Part shown: in pieces, positions 1 through 8,896 of the stretch
Numbering within the stretch: position 1 is the first letter of the stretch
Layout: every line of letters starts with the position of its first letter
Assembly (NCBI GenBank): GCA_036365455.1
Contig: JAWQUS010000022.1
Coordinates: forward strand, 2,852,001 to 2,916,000
DNA from: Macrosoma leucophasiata
Taxonomy: Eukaryota > Arthropoda > Insecta > Lepidoptera > Hedylidae
Direction: 5' to 3'
Length of the DNA stretch: 64,000 bases
Made by a program: the position numbers and the translations under genes
Notes under the pieces: generated by a model
Databases searched by the model: none
Seen by the model: only the letters and a program-made list of their open reading frames with translations
Told to the model about the DNA's origin: nothing

Positions 1-101
1 CCGTAAGACCCGTAATAACTAGTAATAACTACCACAGGGACAGAACAACTAAGGTCTCAGGGGTGGCAACGCAGCTGCATTTGACCTCTGTTTCAAGTTA
101 A
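1..101 (+). mobile_element. SINE-A fragment (middle part)
   Basis: Matches the SINE-A segment from CCGTAATAACT through AAGGTCTCAGGGGTGGCAACGC to the TTTGACCTCTG motif. Both ends are missing. Its right end abuts the target duplication of the next element. Confidence 0.75.
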
Positions 102-108
102 CCACCGC

Positions 109-325
109 CAGAGAATATGTAATAATACTAAGCATAGAATGGACAGTTCGACGTCCCGACCGATTTCCCCGCCTCACCCAACCTCCCCCCTCTTATGGGC
201 GTTTGGTATTCTCTACGTGCTACGCACACAGGTGCACGTGTAAATGCACGTCACTGATTGATGTCTGTGTAATAGAGGCCAAATTAAGCGTTTGTATGGA
301 ATTTTGGCGGAGTGTCCGCGGTGTG
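109..325 (+). mobile_element. 217-bp element with 7-bp TSD, copy 1
   Basis: Starts CAGAGAATATG and ends GTCCGCGGTGTG. It is flanked by the perfect direct repeat CCACCGC at 102-108 and 326-332. Related copies lie at 17650-17843, 29681-29899 and 36180-36400. No terminal inverted repeat or A tail is visible, so the class is unknown. Confidence 0.8.
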
Positions 326-447
326 CCACCGCCATCCTTTAATCATAGCGTTCCGAACAGATACTATACAGGGTGTAAGAAGACCGCTTCCGATAAAAGC
401 TGGTAATAGTACTCATGATTCGAAAAATATTTAAAAAAAAAATTCAG

Positions 448-968
448 ACGACAAGTTCTACGTTGAACCCGCACCTTGTACACTATATCAAAAGATAGTG
501 AAAAATACGTAGAATCATGGCAAATTACCCAAAATATAATTTGAATCGTTGTTTTTTTTTTTGTTGGAAATATATTATTTACTAGCTGTCCCCGCGACTT
601 CGTCCGCGTGATAATTTATTATTGTTCAGTATCCACCCGGACGAAGTCGTGGGCGAAGCTAGTATAATTAGCCTAAGTTACTCCTTATTACATCACCTAT
701 CTGCCAGTGAAAGTCCCGTCAAAATCGATCCAGCGTTCCCAAGATTAGCCCCGCCAAACAGACAGACAGACAAAAGTTGTAAAAAAAATATATTTTGGTA
801 TATATATGTACCGTACATATGCATTTAGTAGAAAGCGGTTATTTTTATATTACAAACAGACACTCCAATTTAATTTATTTGTATAGATGTATAGATTTTG
901 TGCTTCTTCTGTCAATATAGTGTACAAGGTACGAGCCCAAGCTCTATACATTTTGAAACGTCTCCTTA
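448..968. mobile_element. TIR element, family Q subfamily 2, interrupted
   Basis: The left part (448-582) carries CCGCACCTTGTACACTATAT and the right part (891-968) carries the inverted counterpart ATATAGTGTACAAGGT followed by AAACGTCTCCTT. The intact relative is at 49172-49503. A family C element (583-890) splits this copy. Confidence 0.65.
583..890 (+). mobile_element. Family C, Helitron-like repeat, copy 1
   Basis: Opens CTAGCTGTCCCCGCGACTTCG and contains the GGACGAAGTCGTGGGC counterpart followed by GCTAGTAT, then the conserved body with AAGATTAGCCCCGCC, a GACA run and CAGACACTCCAATTT. GC-rich hairpin plus CTAGT ends suggest a Helitron. No coding capacity. Confidence 0.6.
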
Positions 969-1084
969 ACTATTGATTTTTGTCACAACCATGTGTCGGA
1001 TTCGAAAGCGGTAATTTACACCCTGTATATTTGTACCTACTATGAGTATATTAGCACTCGTACGAAACCGATGCGGATCGCTAG

Positions 1085-1245
1085 TCCCTACTACCCTACA
1101 AATATTATAAATGCGAAAGTAACTCTGTCTGTCTGTTACCTTTTCAGGTCCAAACGACTGAACCGATTTCAATGAAATTTGATACAGAGATAGAGCTGAC
1201 TTTGAGAAAGAACGTAGGCTTCTTAGTTTGAATGTAATATTATAA
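1085..1245 (+). repeat. Lepidopteran repeat with ATTATAAATGCGAAAGTAAC motif
   Basis: Contains AATATTATAAATGCGAAAG, a CTGTCTGT run, the segment around CTGAACCGATTT and GATACAGAGATAGAGCTGAC. The same body recurs at 15569-15747, where it ends in a hairpin and CTAGT, so it is probably Helitron-derived. Confidence 0.65.
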
Positions 1246-1255
1246 TAATAACATT

Positions 1256-1545
1256 TTACGTAACTTCACGCCTGTAATCCCCGAAGGGGTAGGCAGAGGT
1301 AAATGCATGCATTCAAGCATACATGCAAACACCCACGATTCGCCGGTTACGTTTTGACCCATGGAACAGGTGGCGAGCCTGTTGACATCTCCGGGCACAT
1401 TACCAAACTTCGAGGTACTGGGTAATTTCCAGAAAATGGAAAAAACCCAAAGATAAAGGACTTTACGCCATTATCTCTGATAGCCCACGACCCGGGAATC
1501 GAACCCAGGACCTCAGCGTAGTAGTAGTGGCCTGCTACCACTAAC
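1256..1545 (-). mobile_element. SINE-B copy (tRNA-derived)
   Basis: Reading the minus strand, the tRNA-like head with the GGTTCGATTCCCGGG B box is followed by ATCTCTG, TTTTCTGGAAATT, GGCTCGCCACCTG and a tail ending GGCGTGAAGTTAC. The 5' end is slightly short, so the A box is only partly present. Confidence 0.88.
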
Positions 1546-1641
1546 TTTACATTTTAGAATAAGAATTTGCAGCACCTGGAAAAGGTAACTAAGTACTGTA
1601 ATAATATTATTAAAGATCTTTGTATAAACTACATATATCAC

Positions 1642-1869
1642 TACTTGCCGCTAAATGGTAGTGTTCAGCACTATTGTGTTCCGGTCAGGTGGTAATATAC
1701 GGCTCTGTTATTTCCGGCACAGAGGCATAACACCTAATGCCTCAGAAGTGGCAGCGCACCTGCATTTTGATCTCTGGTCATTGTGCAAGTGTCTATAGGC
1801 TGCAGACATCACTTAACATCAATGTGAACTGCACACTTGTTTGCCACTTTTATTACAGAAAAAAAAACT
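1642..1869 (+). mobile_element. SINE-A copy lacking its head
   Basis: Begins at TACTTGCCGCTAAATGGTAG and runs to TTGTTTGCCACTTTTATTAC plus an A-rich tail. The first ~60 bases (ACTGGTGGTAGAGCTCC...) are absent. Confidence 0.85.
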
Positions 1870-1912
1870 TAGTAGGCAAAAAAAGAAATGAATTGAATTG
1901 TTATTTAAAAAA

Positions 1913-1951
1913 AAACGACATCCAAGCGGGCGAAGCCGCGGGCAACAGCTA
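1913..1951 (+). mobile_element. Helitron-like 3' terminus (family N)
   Basis: Carries ACGACATCC, then GCGGGCGAAGCCGCGGGC, which can form a short GC hairpin, then AACAGCTAGT. It matches the right end of the longer copy at 60733-60925. Confidence 0.5.
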
Positions 1952-2007
1952 GTTGATCATAAAACAATACACACATTACTTTGTGTATAAGGAATGTTAT
2001 GACTTAC

Positions 2008-2053
2008 CGTAAATCATCAAGAAACTCATTCACCGCCGTTATCATTGTGGACT
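2008..2053 (-). CDS. Candidate start-codon exon of an unidentified minus-strand gene
   Basis: On the minus strand an acceptor-like TGTTGTTCGCAG precedes 46 bases ending at a strong donor, GTAAGTC. Inside, ATG (2045-2043) in good context opens a frame reading MITAVNEFLDDL and leaves phase 2. The surrounding 180 bases match none of the repeat families in this window. A matching 5' UTR exon with donor CAG/GTGAGT lies at 21822-21975 on the same strand, which would imply a first intron of about 20 kb and further exons left of position 1. I do not recognise the protein. Joining the two exons is inference. Confidence 0.4.
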
Positions 2054-2147
2054 CTGCGAACAACAGATATTTTATATTTAACATGAACTGCATGTAGTTA
2101 AGATAAAGTTAGTTCACGTCTGCATTACTCGAAGGGATAGGCAGAAG

Positions 2148-2579
2148 CATAGAGCAACACCGGTGGGGAGTAGTCATATGCAGGCTTTCCCCTCTGTCAA
2201 AGTACAAGCCCAAATGGGCCTATACCTGTCGCCTAGACGTTTAAATGTGTGCGTGAACTTGTTTCTGTATTTTGTTAAAGTTAAGGTGTGAGTTTCGTAG
2301 TAATAGACGATTTTTGTAGTGTGCGTGTGTGTCGCACACATATCCCCCCGCAAAATGACAGACTATTTTGCATCAGTAATACACGCTACCAACCTCCTAC
2401 TCCACCAATCCGCATTGGAGCAGCGTGGTGGAGTAAGCTCCAGGCCTCCCCCCAAAAAGGGGAGAGACTCGTGCCCAGCAGTGGGACGTATAATGGGTTG
2501 CCATTATTATTATATTATTATACACGCTATGGCTACTCCCCTCCGGTCCCCCGCGGCCGATGGCCCGTGTTGTTCTATG
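2148..2579. mobile_element. Family E MITE, copy 1, interrupted by a family D insert
   Basis: Terminal inverted repeats begin CATAGAGCAACACCGG on the left and end CCCGTGTTGTTCTATGG on the right. The body holds TTTCGTAGTAATAGACG and a GTGTGTGTCGCACACA palindrome. A SINE-B fragment (2113-2147) abuts it on the left. Confidence 0.7.
2389..2519 (+). mobile_element. Family D LINE 3'-end copy with 10-bp TSD
   Basis: Flanked by ATACACGCTA at 2379-2388 and 2520-2529, inside the family E element. Reads CAGCAGTGGGACGTATAATGG, GGTTGCC and then an ATT-repeat tail. The 5' end is truncated. The short tandem tail and 10-bp duplication indicate target-primed retroposition. Confidence 0.85.
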
Positions 2580-2809
2580 GCGCGGTATGATGAAAAAACC
2601 GCGTATCTCGGAATTCGCGTAAAACGAGGTAGCGAGGTAGGGTATTACAGTACCTATAATTTGCCTCAAAAATAATACACGACAGTTGAAATGGTGTTTT
2701 TCACCATCCTTATCAGTTATCACGAGTTGTTATCTTCCTCTCCGTTGGTTTAGCAAGTGTGACGTCATCACATATCACCGTGAGACACGACTGAACACTG
2801 CCCAAGATT

Positions 2810-2879
2810 TTAGGGTTCCGTATACGAACTTCCGAAGGGTACGATAAAGTTCCGTTGTCCGTCTATCTGTCCGCTTTGT
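2810..2879 (+). repeat. Fragment of the TTCCGTAGTAAAC... repeat
   Basis: Reads TAGGGTTCCGTATACG then a diverged GTTCCGTTGTCCGTCTATC. A long copy is at 43625-44255. Confidence 0.55.
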
Positions 2880-3173
2880 ACTGGTGGTAAAGCTCCAGTG
2901 ACGGGAGCCCGCGGGCGTAGGCACCACCGCATTACCTAATATACTTGCCGCTAAATGGCAGGTAGTGTTCAGCTCTATCGTGTTCCGATCAGGTGGTAAT
3001 GTACGACCCTACAATTTCTGGCACAGAGGCATAACACTTTTGGCCTCAGGATTGGTAACGCATCTGCATTTTAACCTTGATTTTTGTGTGGGTGTCTATA
3101 GGCTGCAGTCATCACTTAACATCAATATGAACTGCAACCTTGTTTACCACTTCCATTATATTAACAAAAAAAA
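2880..3173 (+). mobile_element. SINE-A, near full length
   Basis: Starts ACTGGTGGTAAAGCTCC and ends TTCCATTATATTAAC followed by A8. The head, GCGTAGGCACCACCGC block, TTCCGATCAGGTGG block and GGCTGCAGTCATCACTT block are all in order. Confidence 0.9.
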
Positions 3174-3218
3174 TCGTGGATGAATTCATAAAATGTTAAC
3201 ACATGAAATGGAACCCTA

Positions 3219-3541
3219 CATTGTAAGAAAGAAAGAAGTGTTTATTTCAATTAAGATTTTACAACCAATTTCGAAAAGTCGTTAAAAATAAATAAAAGTC
3301 AATTACCTAAAGTTGATAACTATTACATTAAGTATATAAGACGTTAGGTGAATTAAAATAGTGACAGAAAAACTTAGTTAAAATATCATTAAAAAAAATC
3401 TATTCCTTTCTTCTAAAAATTAAATAAGAATAATAAAATTTTATTCGTCAAAATCTAAGTTATTCACTTAGCAGAGTTCCAAGTGCAGTCACTACTGAGA
3501 AGAACTCCGCTACCGAACTCAGTAGGGGCTCTTATAAACTC
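3219..3541 (-). mobile_element. Family S repeat (LINE 3' end), copy 1
   Basis: The minus strand carries GAGTTCTTCTCAGTAGTGACTG, TGCACTTGGAACTCTGC and TAAGTGAATAAC, then an AT-rich stretch ending in a GAAA-type simple tail. Other copies are at 13302-13733, 27320-27962 and 58183-58620. Confidence 0.6.
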
Positions 3542-3544
3542 TTA

Positions 3545-3679
3545 CCCCCTTATTCATAAACGTACATTAGATACGTTTTGCTTTGTCTTTGTCAGTTGTT
3601 TTGTCAAATGTGCAGGATAGAAAAGGACAAAGGAGAGATTAGCAACACTTTAGCTAAAATAAGTTTATGAATAAGGGGG
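3545..3679. mobile_element. Family F MITE, copy 1 (TSD TTA)
   Basis: Long TIRs CCCCCTTATTCATAAACGTA and its complement, with TTTGTCAAATGTGCAGGATAG in the centre. Flanked by TTA at 3542-3544 and 3680-3682. The 3-bp TSD is consistent with PIF/Harbinger derivatives. Confidence 0.85.
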
Positions 3680-3696
3680 TTAACATCTAATAATAT

Positions 3697-3996
3697 AATG
3701 GCAACCCTTGATAAGTCCCACTGTTGGGGACGAGTCTCTTCCCTACTTGGGAGGAGGCTTGGAGCTTACTTCACCACGCTCCTCCAATGCGGGTTGGTGG
3801 AGATAAGGGTTAGTGGCCAACCCGTTGTCGGATGTTTTCAAATCGCTCACAAGGCCTCTGACAAGGTTTAACGACCGCTATCTATCGACCGGGACCGACG
3901 GCTTAACGTGCCCTCAGAAGCACGGAAACGCGCATTTTATTTGCCACTTGCGGTCACCCATCACACACCCGACCGCGCCCGTAACAAGGGCAGCTA
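3697..3996 (-). mobile_element. Family D LINE 3'-end copy
   Basis: Read on the plus strand: ATAATGGCAACCC, CCCACTGTTGGGGACGAG, CACCACGCTCC, GTTAGTGGCCAACCCG, then CCGACGGCTTAACGTGCCC and CACCCGACCGCGCCCGTA. The fixed end with the AT-rich tail lies left, so the retroposon runs on the minus strand. Confidence 0.8.
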
Positions 3997-4149
3997 ATAA
4001 TAAGTCTTTAATATTATGCTATGTGCGTAGCCCGACACTCAATTATGTCAAAAATTGTCAGACAAGATGGACCACCTGATGTAATGATTTTCTTTTATAA
4101 TGGCAAGCGCCTTGGAACATATCTGTCAGCATCGCCTTTGATTTTAGGT

Positions 4150-4337
4150 AATAATCTTAATATATATAAATCTCGTGTCACAATGTTTGTCCTCAATGGA
4201 CGCCTAAACCATTTAACCGATTATAATAAAATTCGCACACCATGTGCAGTTCGATCCAACTTGAGAGATAGGATAGCTTACATTACGCTATAACTAATAG
4301 GAGCAGAGCAGCGCGGGCGAAGCCGGGGCGGGCCGCT
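4150..4337 (+). mobile_element. Family O, Helitron-like, copy 1
   Basis: From TTAATATATATAAATCTCGTG through ATAATAAAATTCGCACACC to GCGCGGGCGAAGCCGGGGC and GGGCCGCTAGT. The terminal GC hairpin with CTAGT is Helitron-like. Other copies: 9562-9762, 54745-54948, 60262-60395. Confidence 0.65.
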
Positions 4338-4711
4338 AGTATAATTATAAGCATTGAAACGAAAACGAAAAACCTAAAGAAAAAACGAACTTAATTGCAA
4401 CGTTATTTTCACAAATACTGAGTTACTAAAGAAGAAACTGTTATCGTTAAATTTGACAAAACCATAACTTTCACGAAATATTTCGGCGCAACCGAACTTA
4501 AGATTACAACATAAAAGTTGATTAAACTGACCAATCACAATGTCAACTCATTTAAACCGGTCGAAACGACACAACAGTGAAAGTGACTTGCAATCAGACA
4601 ATCCACTTTAAATTCTGCATATGGAGTCAGCAAATGTATTAATGCAAAACGAGATACCAGGATGTAAGCGAGTACAGTTAGGGAACTCACCGCATAATAA
4701 TAATAATAATA
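4338..4711. other. Unassigned AT-rich spacer
   Basis: No repeat match within the window, no convincing splice sites and no long frame. Nothing further seen. Confidence 0.5.
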
Positions 4712-5012
4712 GCCTGCATGATGAGAATCTCGTGAAAGCCGAAAAAGATAAGGAAATAAAATATCTTGATCTGGCTCACGAGGTTGTCGCCATGTGAGAT
4801 GTGGATTCGGCCATCATTGTGCCGATAGTCGTATCGGTGAACGGGCTGATAGCGAAGAGCCTCGACCAACATCTCAAGAGGCTCTCGCTAGGTGGATGGA
4901 TCAAGGGTCTGATACAGAAAGCAGTACTCCTCGGCACGGCACGCATAGTGAGGAGGTTCCTGTCTCTGTGTCCCTAACCACCGGCAGCTTGGACCCTGCT
5001 CTCGCTGCCGGC
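4712..5012 (+). pseudogene. LINE reverse-transcriptase polyprotein C-terminal fragment
   Basis: The plus frame reads EIKYLDLAHEVVAM, then an in-frame TGA where a Trp codon is expected, then DVDSAIIVPIVVSVNG, SLDQHLKRLSLGGWIKGLIQ, KAVLLGTARIVRRFLSL and a stop. This arrangement (conserved VVSVNG and ARIVRRFL motifs just before the stop) is familiar from the extreme C-terminus of insect non-LTR retrotransposon ORF2 proteins. Only about 95 residues remain, broken by the TGA, so it is a dead 5'-truncated copy. A 3' UTR with an AT-rich tail follows to about 5110. The clade is not assigned. Confidence 0.65.
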
Positions 5013-5123
5013 GGCACACAATTTTTTAATTTTTTGTATATATATTTGTTGTTTTTTTTTATACATATATATGTAAAAAATTATTTAATAAGTTGTATGA
5101 ATAAATAAGTGGAATAATAATAA

Positions 5124-5262
5124 TAATGGCAACCCATTATACGTCCCACTGCTGGGCTCGAGTCTCTCCCCTTTTTGGGGGGGGCCTAGAGCTTACTCCA
5201 CCACGCTGCTCCAATGCGGATTGGTGGAGGTGAGTGCGTTAGTGGCCAACCCGCTGTCGGAT
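5124..5262 (-). mobile_element. Family D fragment
   Basis: AATAATAATGGCAACCCATT through CCAATGCGGATTGGTGG to AACCCGCTGTCGGATG, truncated at 5262. Confidence 0.8.
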
Positions 5263-5329
5263 GTTTTTTGTGGTTGAGCGGACACTTTCCCGATAGTACC
5301 TACTTGAAACGGTGATTGCTAGATGCTAA

Positions 5330-5854
5330 CCCCCTTATTCATAAACGTATTTTAGCTAAAGCGTTGCTATACTCTCTTTTGTCTTTTAAGCTATTGCATA
5401 GCTTCTATCGAGGATCTTGTGCGTGGGGACCGAATCCAGAAATTCCGTAACGAAAAAAAACCTCACGCTCCCCACTCCGGCGGGCACGGAGGTGTGGCTT
5501 GAAGGCCGTGGATTGTCTAATGTAGTTTCTTTTCGGTAGTCTTCGACACGGTGTTTGTGTGCGTGCTACTAGACGTATTGTACGACTCTACGAAGCTCGC
5601 ACGAATCGAGACGAGATGCTCCGAAATCGGACGAATACATAAGCAGCTGTTTATGTAATTTTTGCATAAATAAAATAAATAAATAATTATAATTGCATAA
5701 GTTGATACAAAACGCTATGCAATAGCTTTACCGCGGCAGTCCCCGAGTGCCACACGTCTTTTTTTTTCTATCCTGCACATTTGACAGTGCAACTGACAAA
5801 GACAAAGCATTCTAAAGCTAAAACGTATCTAATGTACGTTTATGAATAAGGGGG
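5330..5854. mobile_element. Family F MITE, copy 2, split by element G
   Basis: The left TIR CCCCCTTATTCATAAACGTA and right TIR ACGTTTATGAATAAGGGGG are intact, with TAA flanks on both sides. The central GTCTTTTTCTATCC site is interrupted at 5388-5755. Confidence 0.85.
5388..5755 (+). mobile_element. Element G, copy 1, with 7-bp TSD
   Basis: Inserted in family F with GTCTTTT duplicated at 5381-5387 and 5756-5762. Starts AAGCTATTGCATAGCTTC and ends GCAATAGCTTTACCGCGG, CAGTCCCCGAGTGCCACAC. Contains GACCGAATCCAGAAATTCCG. A second copy with a tRNA-like core is at 47266-47676. Class unknown. Confidence 0.8.
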
Positions 5855-5879
5855 TAAGTCTTGAGTGAGTAATTGAGAA

Positions 5880-5942
5880 CGTAACTTCACGCCTGTAATC
5901 CCAGGAGGGGTAGACTGAGGTAAATGCATGCATTCAAGCACG
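5880..5942 (-). mobile_element. SINE-B 3' fragment
   Basis: AACTTCACGCCTGTAATCCC, GTAGACTGAGGTAAATGC and ATGCATTCAAGCA only. Confidence 0.8.
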
Positions 5943-5944
5943 AA

Positions 5945-6420
5945 TTTACCTCTGATGCTTGCGATGCGATTCAGGTGACCATACTTTCAACATGTCGGAC
6001 GAAACATTTCTGCGATGCGGCGTCGCATTGCATTGCATCGTAGTTTTATGTGGCCACCTAGCGCCTGGCCGCCCTGACGCCCTAGACGTATTAGATACGA
6101 TAGACATGCCATTTAAGGGTCATAGCTCACTAGAGCCACCCGGCACCCGACCTCGAGCGGTCTGCGCTCATTAAATCAACTCCGCTCCGTATCGCCTCGA
6201 CCGCAAGCCGTCAATGAATCACTCGGTGACCACACACGGCTTGTCTTGCGTTGATTTTGCATTGTCAACTCGCTGTTCCCAATGGAACCGCGCGCGGTCC
6301 GCGAGTGGTTCACAAGTAACATCGCGTCGCTCACCCGTGGACCACAAGTCGACAACGAGTAGACGCTGTAAAACGAGGCGGTGCTGGTCGGGTGCCTGGT
6401 GGCTGTAGTGAACTATGACC
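5945..6420. other. GC-rich stretch of unknown origin
   Basis: Markedly more GC- and CpG-rich than its surroundings. It contains two short plus frames: one from 5959 with MSDETFLRCG and one from 6214. I see no domain, no convincing splice signals and no match to other repeats here. It could be an old retroelement coding fragment or a CpG-rich unique segment. Confidence 0.4.
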
Positions 6421-6864
6421 CTATAGATAGGGCTTAGAAAATGCCATTGAGGTTTTTAATGCCATTTTCGTTATCTCCTCTATTTTTTATAATTCTTCGA
6501 ATTTCCGTTTCATCAGACATTGAAGGCTCAATCCGTTCCCCAAAATTAAAGTTCTCGATCTACAACTGCATAAACCAGAGCACACCTGTAGATATCTACG
6601 TAATTTAGATTGTAAATACCATTAAATACATTCCAGGCATCGCCAATACCGCCATATATGAGATACCTACATTCTAGGTCATGCTTCCAAAAGAATTAAC
6701 AATTGATCTTGCAGCTGAGAATTTACGTCTACGGCTCTTTAATCCTTCAAGGATCGGACGGCCACCGGCGGCGAGACACAATTGAATTTCAATTGTCATA
6801 TTTTTCTCGTGTCTGGAGAGATTAAATTAATTAGTTAAGAAAGTTTTGTAAGTACCTGGTTGTT
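6421..6864. other. Unassigned spacer
   Basis: AT-rich, with no frame, splice pattern or repeat match recognised. A small inverted repeat CAATTGAATTTCAATTG lies near 6780. Confidence 0.4.
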
Positions 6865-6881
6865 ACTGGTGGTAGAGTTTA

Positions 6882-7008
6882 AGCCTGGGTTGCACCACGA
6901 CTTTTGTTAAAGTTATTACAACATTTCACATCCTGCTCTAACTTTAACAGATTTCCTTAAGTTAGAGAAGGATGTGACTTTAACAAATGATGTGGTGCAA
7001 CCCAGGCT
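6882..7008. mobile_element. Family L MITE, TSD TA
   Basis: Perfect TIRs AGCCTGGGTTGCACCA and its complement surround GTTAAAG/CTTTAAC-rich arms. The flanking TA dinucleotides (6880-6881, 7009-7010) suggest a Tc1/mariner-mobilised MITE. Confidence 0.85.
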
Positions 7009-7068
7009 TAGTGTAGGGACTCGAGTAGGCACCACCGCATTACCTAATATATTATTATCTGATTCTAA

Positions 7069-7408
7069 CACCCATATTCTAAGTCGTAATCTCGACCTTA
7101 ACTCAATGGAATTGGTATTTAGATGTAACTAATTACGTCAACTCGACATTCTGCCTCCGTTTGAAGTAAGAAAGCAACTGTCAAACACCAAGGTAGGTAC
7201 CTCACCACCTACCTTGAAGTTTCGAGGAGTATTTACATTTACACCATATTCTTGCGCACAATAAGTTTTTCATGTCGAAACTGTCTGGAAATATAATTAA
7301 ATACCACATTTTTCTATAAAAATGGATCTTCAGAATTTTTTTCGAGGTGTTCTCATAAAGTATCAATGTCAAATTCAATGTCTCAAGTAACGTCTTAGAA
7401 TATGGGTG
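7069..7408. mobile_element. Family P MITE, TSD TAA
   Basis: TIRs CACCCATATTCTAAGTCG and CGTCTTAGAATATGGGTG, with TAA at 7066-7068 and 7409-7411. Removing the element plus one TAA recreates the SINE-A sequence CTAAATGG exactly. A Harbinger-type derivative is plausible. Confidence 0.85.
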
Positions 7409-7861
7409 TAAATGGTAGTGTTCAGCACTATCGTGATCTATTAGATGGCCCCATAATAACTATGAACTTCCACAGAGACATAACAACTTAGGTCTCACGG
7501 GTGGCAACGCATCTCCATTTTGACTTCCGGTCTTTGTGTGGGTGTCTATAGGCTGCAGTCATCACTTTAACATGCATATGAACTGCATGCTTGTTTGCCA
7601 CCTACAATACAAAAAAAAAAGCATGCCGAATGCGACGCTGCGCGGCGTGTGAATGCACAATAAAAGTATGCGTCATAATAAAGAATGTTTTAAAAATATA
7701 ATATCCTCTCATTGTGTTGTTTTTGGTCTGCAAGACTTATTGTTGATAGAACTGTGTGCAATGAATAGCTCGTTTCATATTAAACTAGCGGAGCCGACAG
7801 ACTTTGTCCTGCATGATATTTCCAGTCGATCAACCAGTTTAGTTGCATTAATAATAATAAT

Positions 7862-8411
7862 AGAGCCATACACTCGGGGGTGGAAGTGTCTAAAGGCATA
7901 ATAGCGGGGAAGCCCGCTCCGAGCTCGAGATTACTCGCTCGTGATGGTGAAACCGGGGCCACACCTCTCGACACCCCCAGCCTCTCTCAACAGTGTTGCC
8001 CCCCGTCGACCATCGGGTTGACTGTTTGAGGGGCCCACCAAGGAGAGGCGAGTCACCACCACCTGGCTAGGTAGGATTCGATAATGTGAGATGTTAAATA
8101 TAGGCAGGTGCCGGATCTCACTCCGTAGGCCCAGCTAGCTAGCCCCCCCAGTTCACCCACATAGCCCAAAGTTTGGCGAATCACTTTTTCTTTGGCGAAT
8201 CATTACAATAGTCCCATACGAGTATATTCTGCGGGGTCTGTCTGTGTCTGTATTTAACTATTGATGCAGTCAGAGAGAGGTCCCGCCGAATATAACCCAT
8301 TACAAAGTAGATCAAAATTCTCGAAAGGGCCTCTACGTGTTGGATCCCCCATATCCCCGCGAAAGCCTGACAAAGGTCCGGGATTCAAATTGGACCCTGT
8401 GCTGACGAGAG
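7862..8411. repeat. Element K, copy 1
   Basis: Runs from GAGCCATACACTCGGGGG to CTGTGCTGACGAGAGA, with GCGGGGAAGCCCGCTCC and CCCCGTCGACCATCGGG inside. It is similar along its length to 32461-32940 but has about 45 extra bases near the right end. The minus frame shows ELGAGFPA in both copies, so it may be an old coding fragment. No TIR found. Confidence 0.7.
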
Positions 8412-8518
8412 ACAATAATGCCCATGGCTGGGCACGAGTCTCTCCCCTTTTTTGGGGCGAGGCCTGCAGCTTACTCCACCACGCTGCTACAATGCAGGTT
8501 TGTAGAGATGGGTCGCAG
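8412..8518 (-). mobile_element. Family D fragment
   Basis: AATAATGCCCATGGCTGG (diverged), CACGAGTCTCTCCCC, TACTCCACCACGCTGC, truncated at TAGAGATGGG. Confidence 0.75.
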
Positions 8519-8735
8519 CTAGTATAAAGTTATTACATAAGCTATCTGCTAATGAAAGTTCCATCGAAATCGGTCTAGCCGTTCCCGAGATTAACCCCAA
8601 CAACCAGACAGACAAGCAAGACAAAAATTGTAAAAAATGTTGTTTTGGTATATATACCGTGTATACATACTTATGAATTTAGTAAAAAGCGCTTGTTTTT
8701 ATATTACAAACAGACACTCCAATTTTATTTTTATT
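8519..8735 (+). mobile_element. Family C fragment
   Basis: CTAGTATAAAGTTATTAC, GAGATTAACCCCAACAACC, the GTAAAAAATGTTG block and ACAGACACTCCAATTTTA. The hairpin-bearing end is missing. A TA microsatellite follows at 8730-8752. Confidence 0.7.
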
Positions 8736-8824
8736 TATATATATATATATATGTGTAATTCAATGTTTAGTTACTAATTACTACTCAACCCTCCACTTGT
8801 TTGTACGGCCCCGTAATTTAGCAC

Positions 8825-8896
8825 CCACTGAGTTTGGTAAGGTGCCGGTGATGTCAATAGGCTCGACTCTTGTTACATGTATTAGGGTCACCACCT
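8825..8896 (+). mobile_element. SINE-B internal fragment
   Basis: Diverged GAGTTTGGTAAGGTGCCGG, TGATGTCAATAGGCTCG and CTTGTTACATG. Confidence 0.5.

Larger units (their letters stand above)
6865..7620 (+). mobile_element. SINE-A copy split by two MITEs
   Basis: Pieces at 6865-6881 (ACTGGTGGTAGAGTTTA), 7009-7068 (GCACCACCGCATTACC...) and 7409-7620 (AAATGGTAGTGTTCAGC through GGCTGCAGTCATC to an A10 tail) are in order and restore a full-length SINE once MITEs L and P are removed. Confidence 0.88.

Noticed and set aside
2288..2723. Three overlapping frames of 100-118 codons
   Set aside because: All run through MITE E and the family D insert.
4021..4293. 90-codon plus frame
   Set aside because: It lies across a family D end and a family O Helitron-like repeat. 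The same bases recur at 54745 and 60262.
4687..4872. 61-codon minus frame
   Set aside because: Antisense to the LINE C-terminal fragment that reads well on the plus strand.
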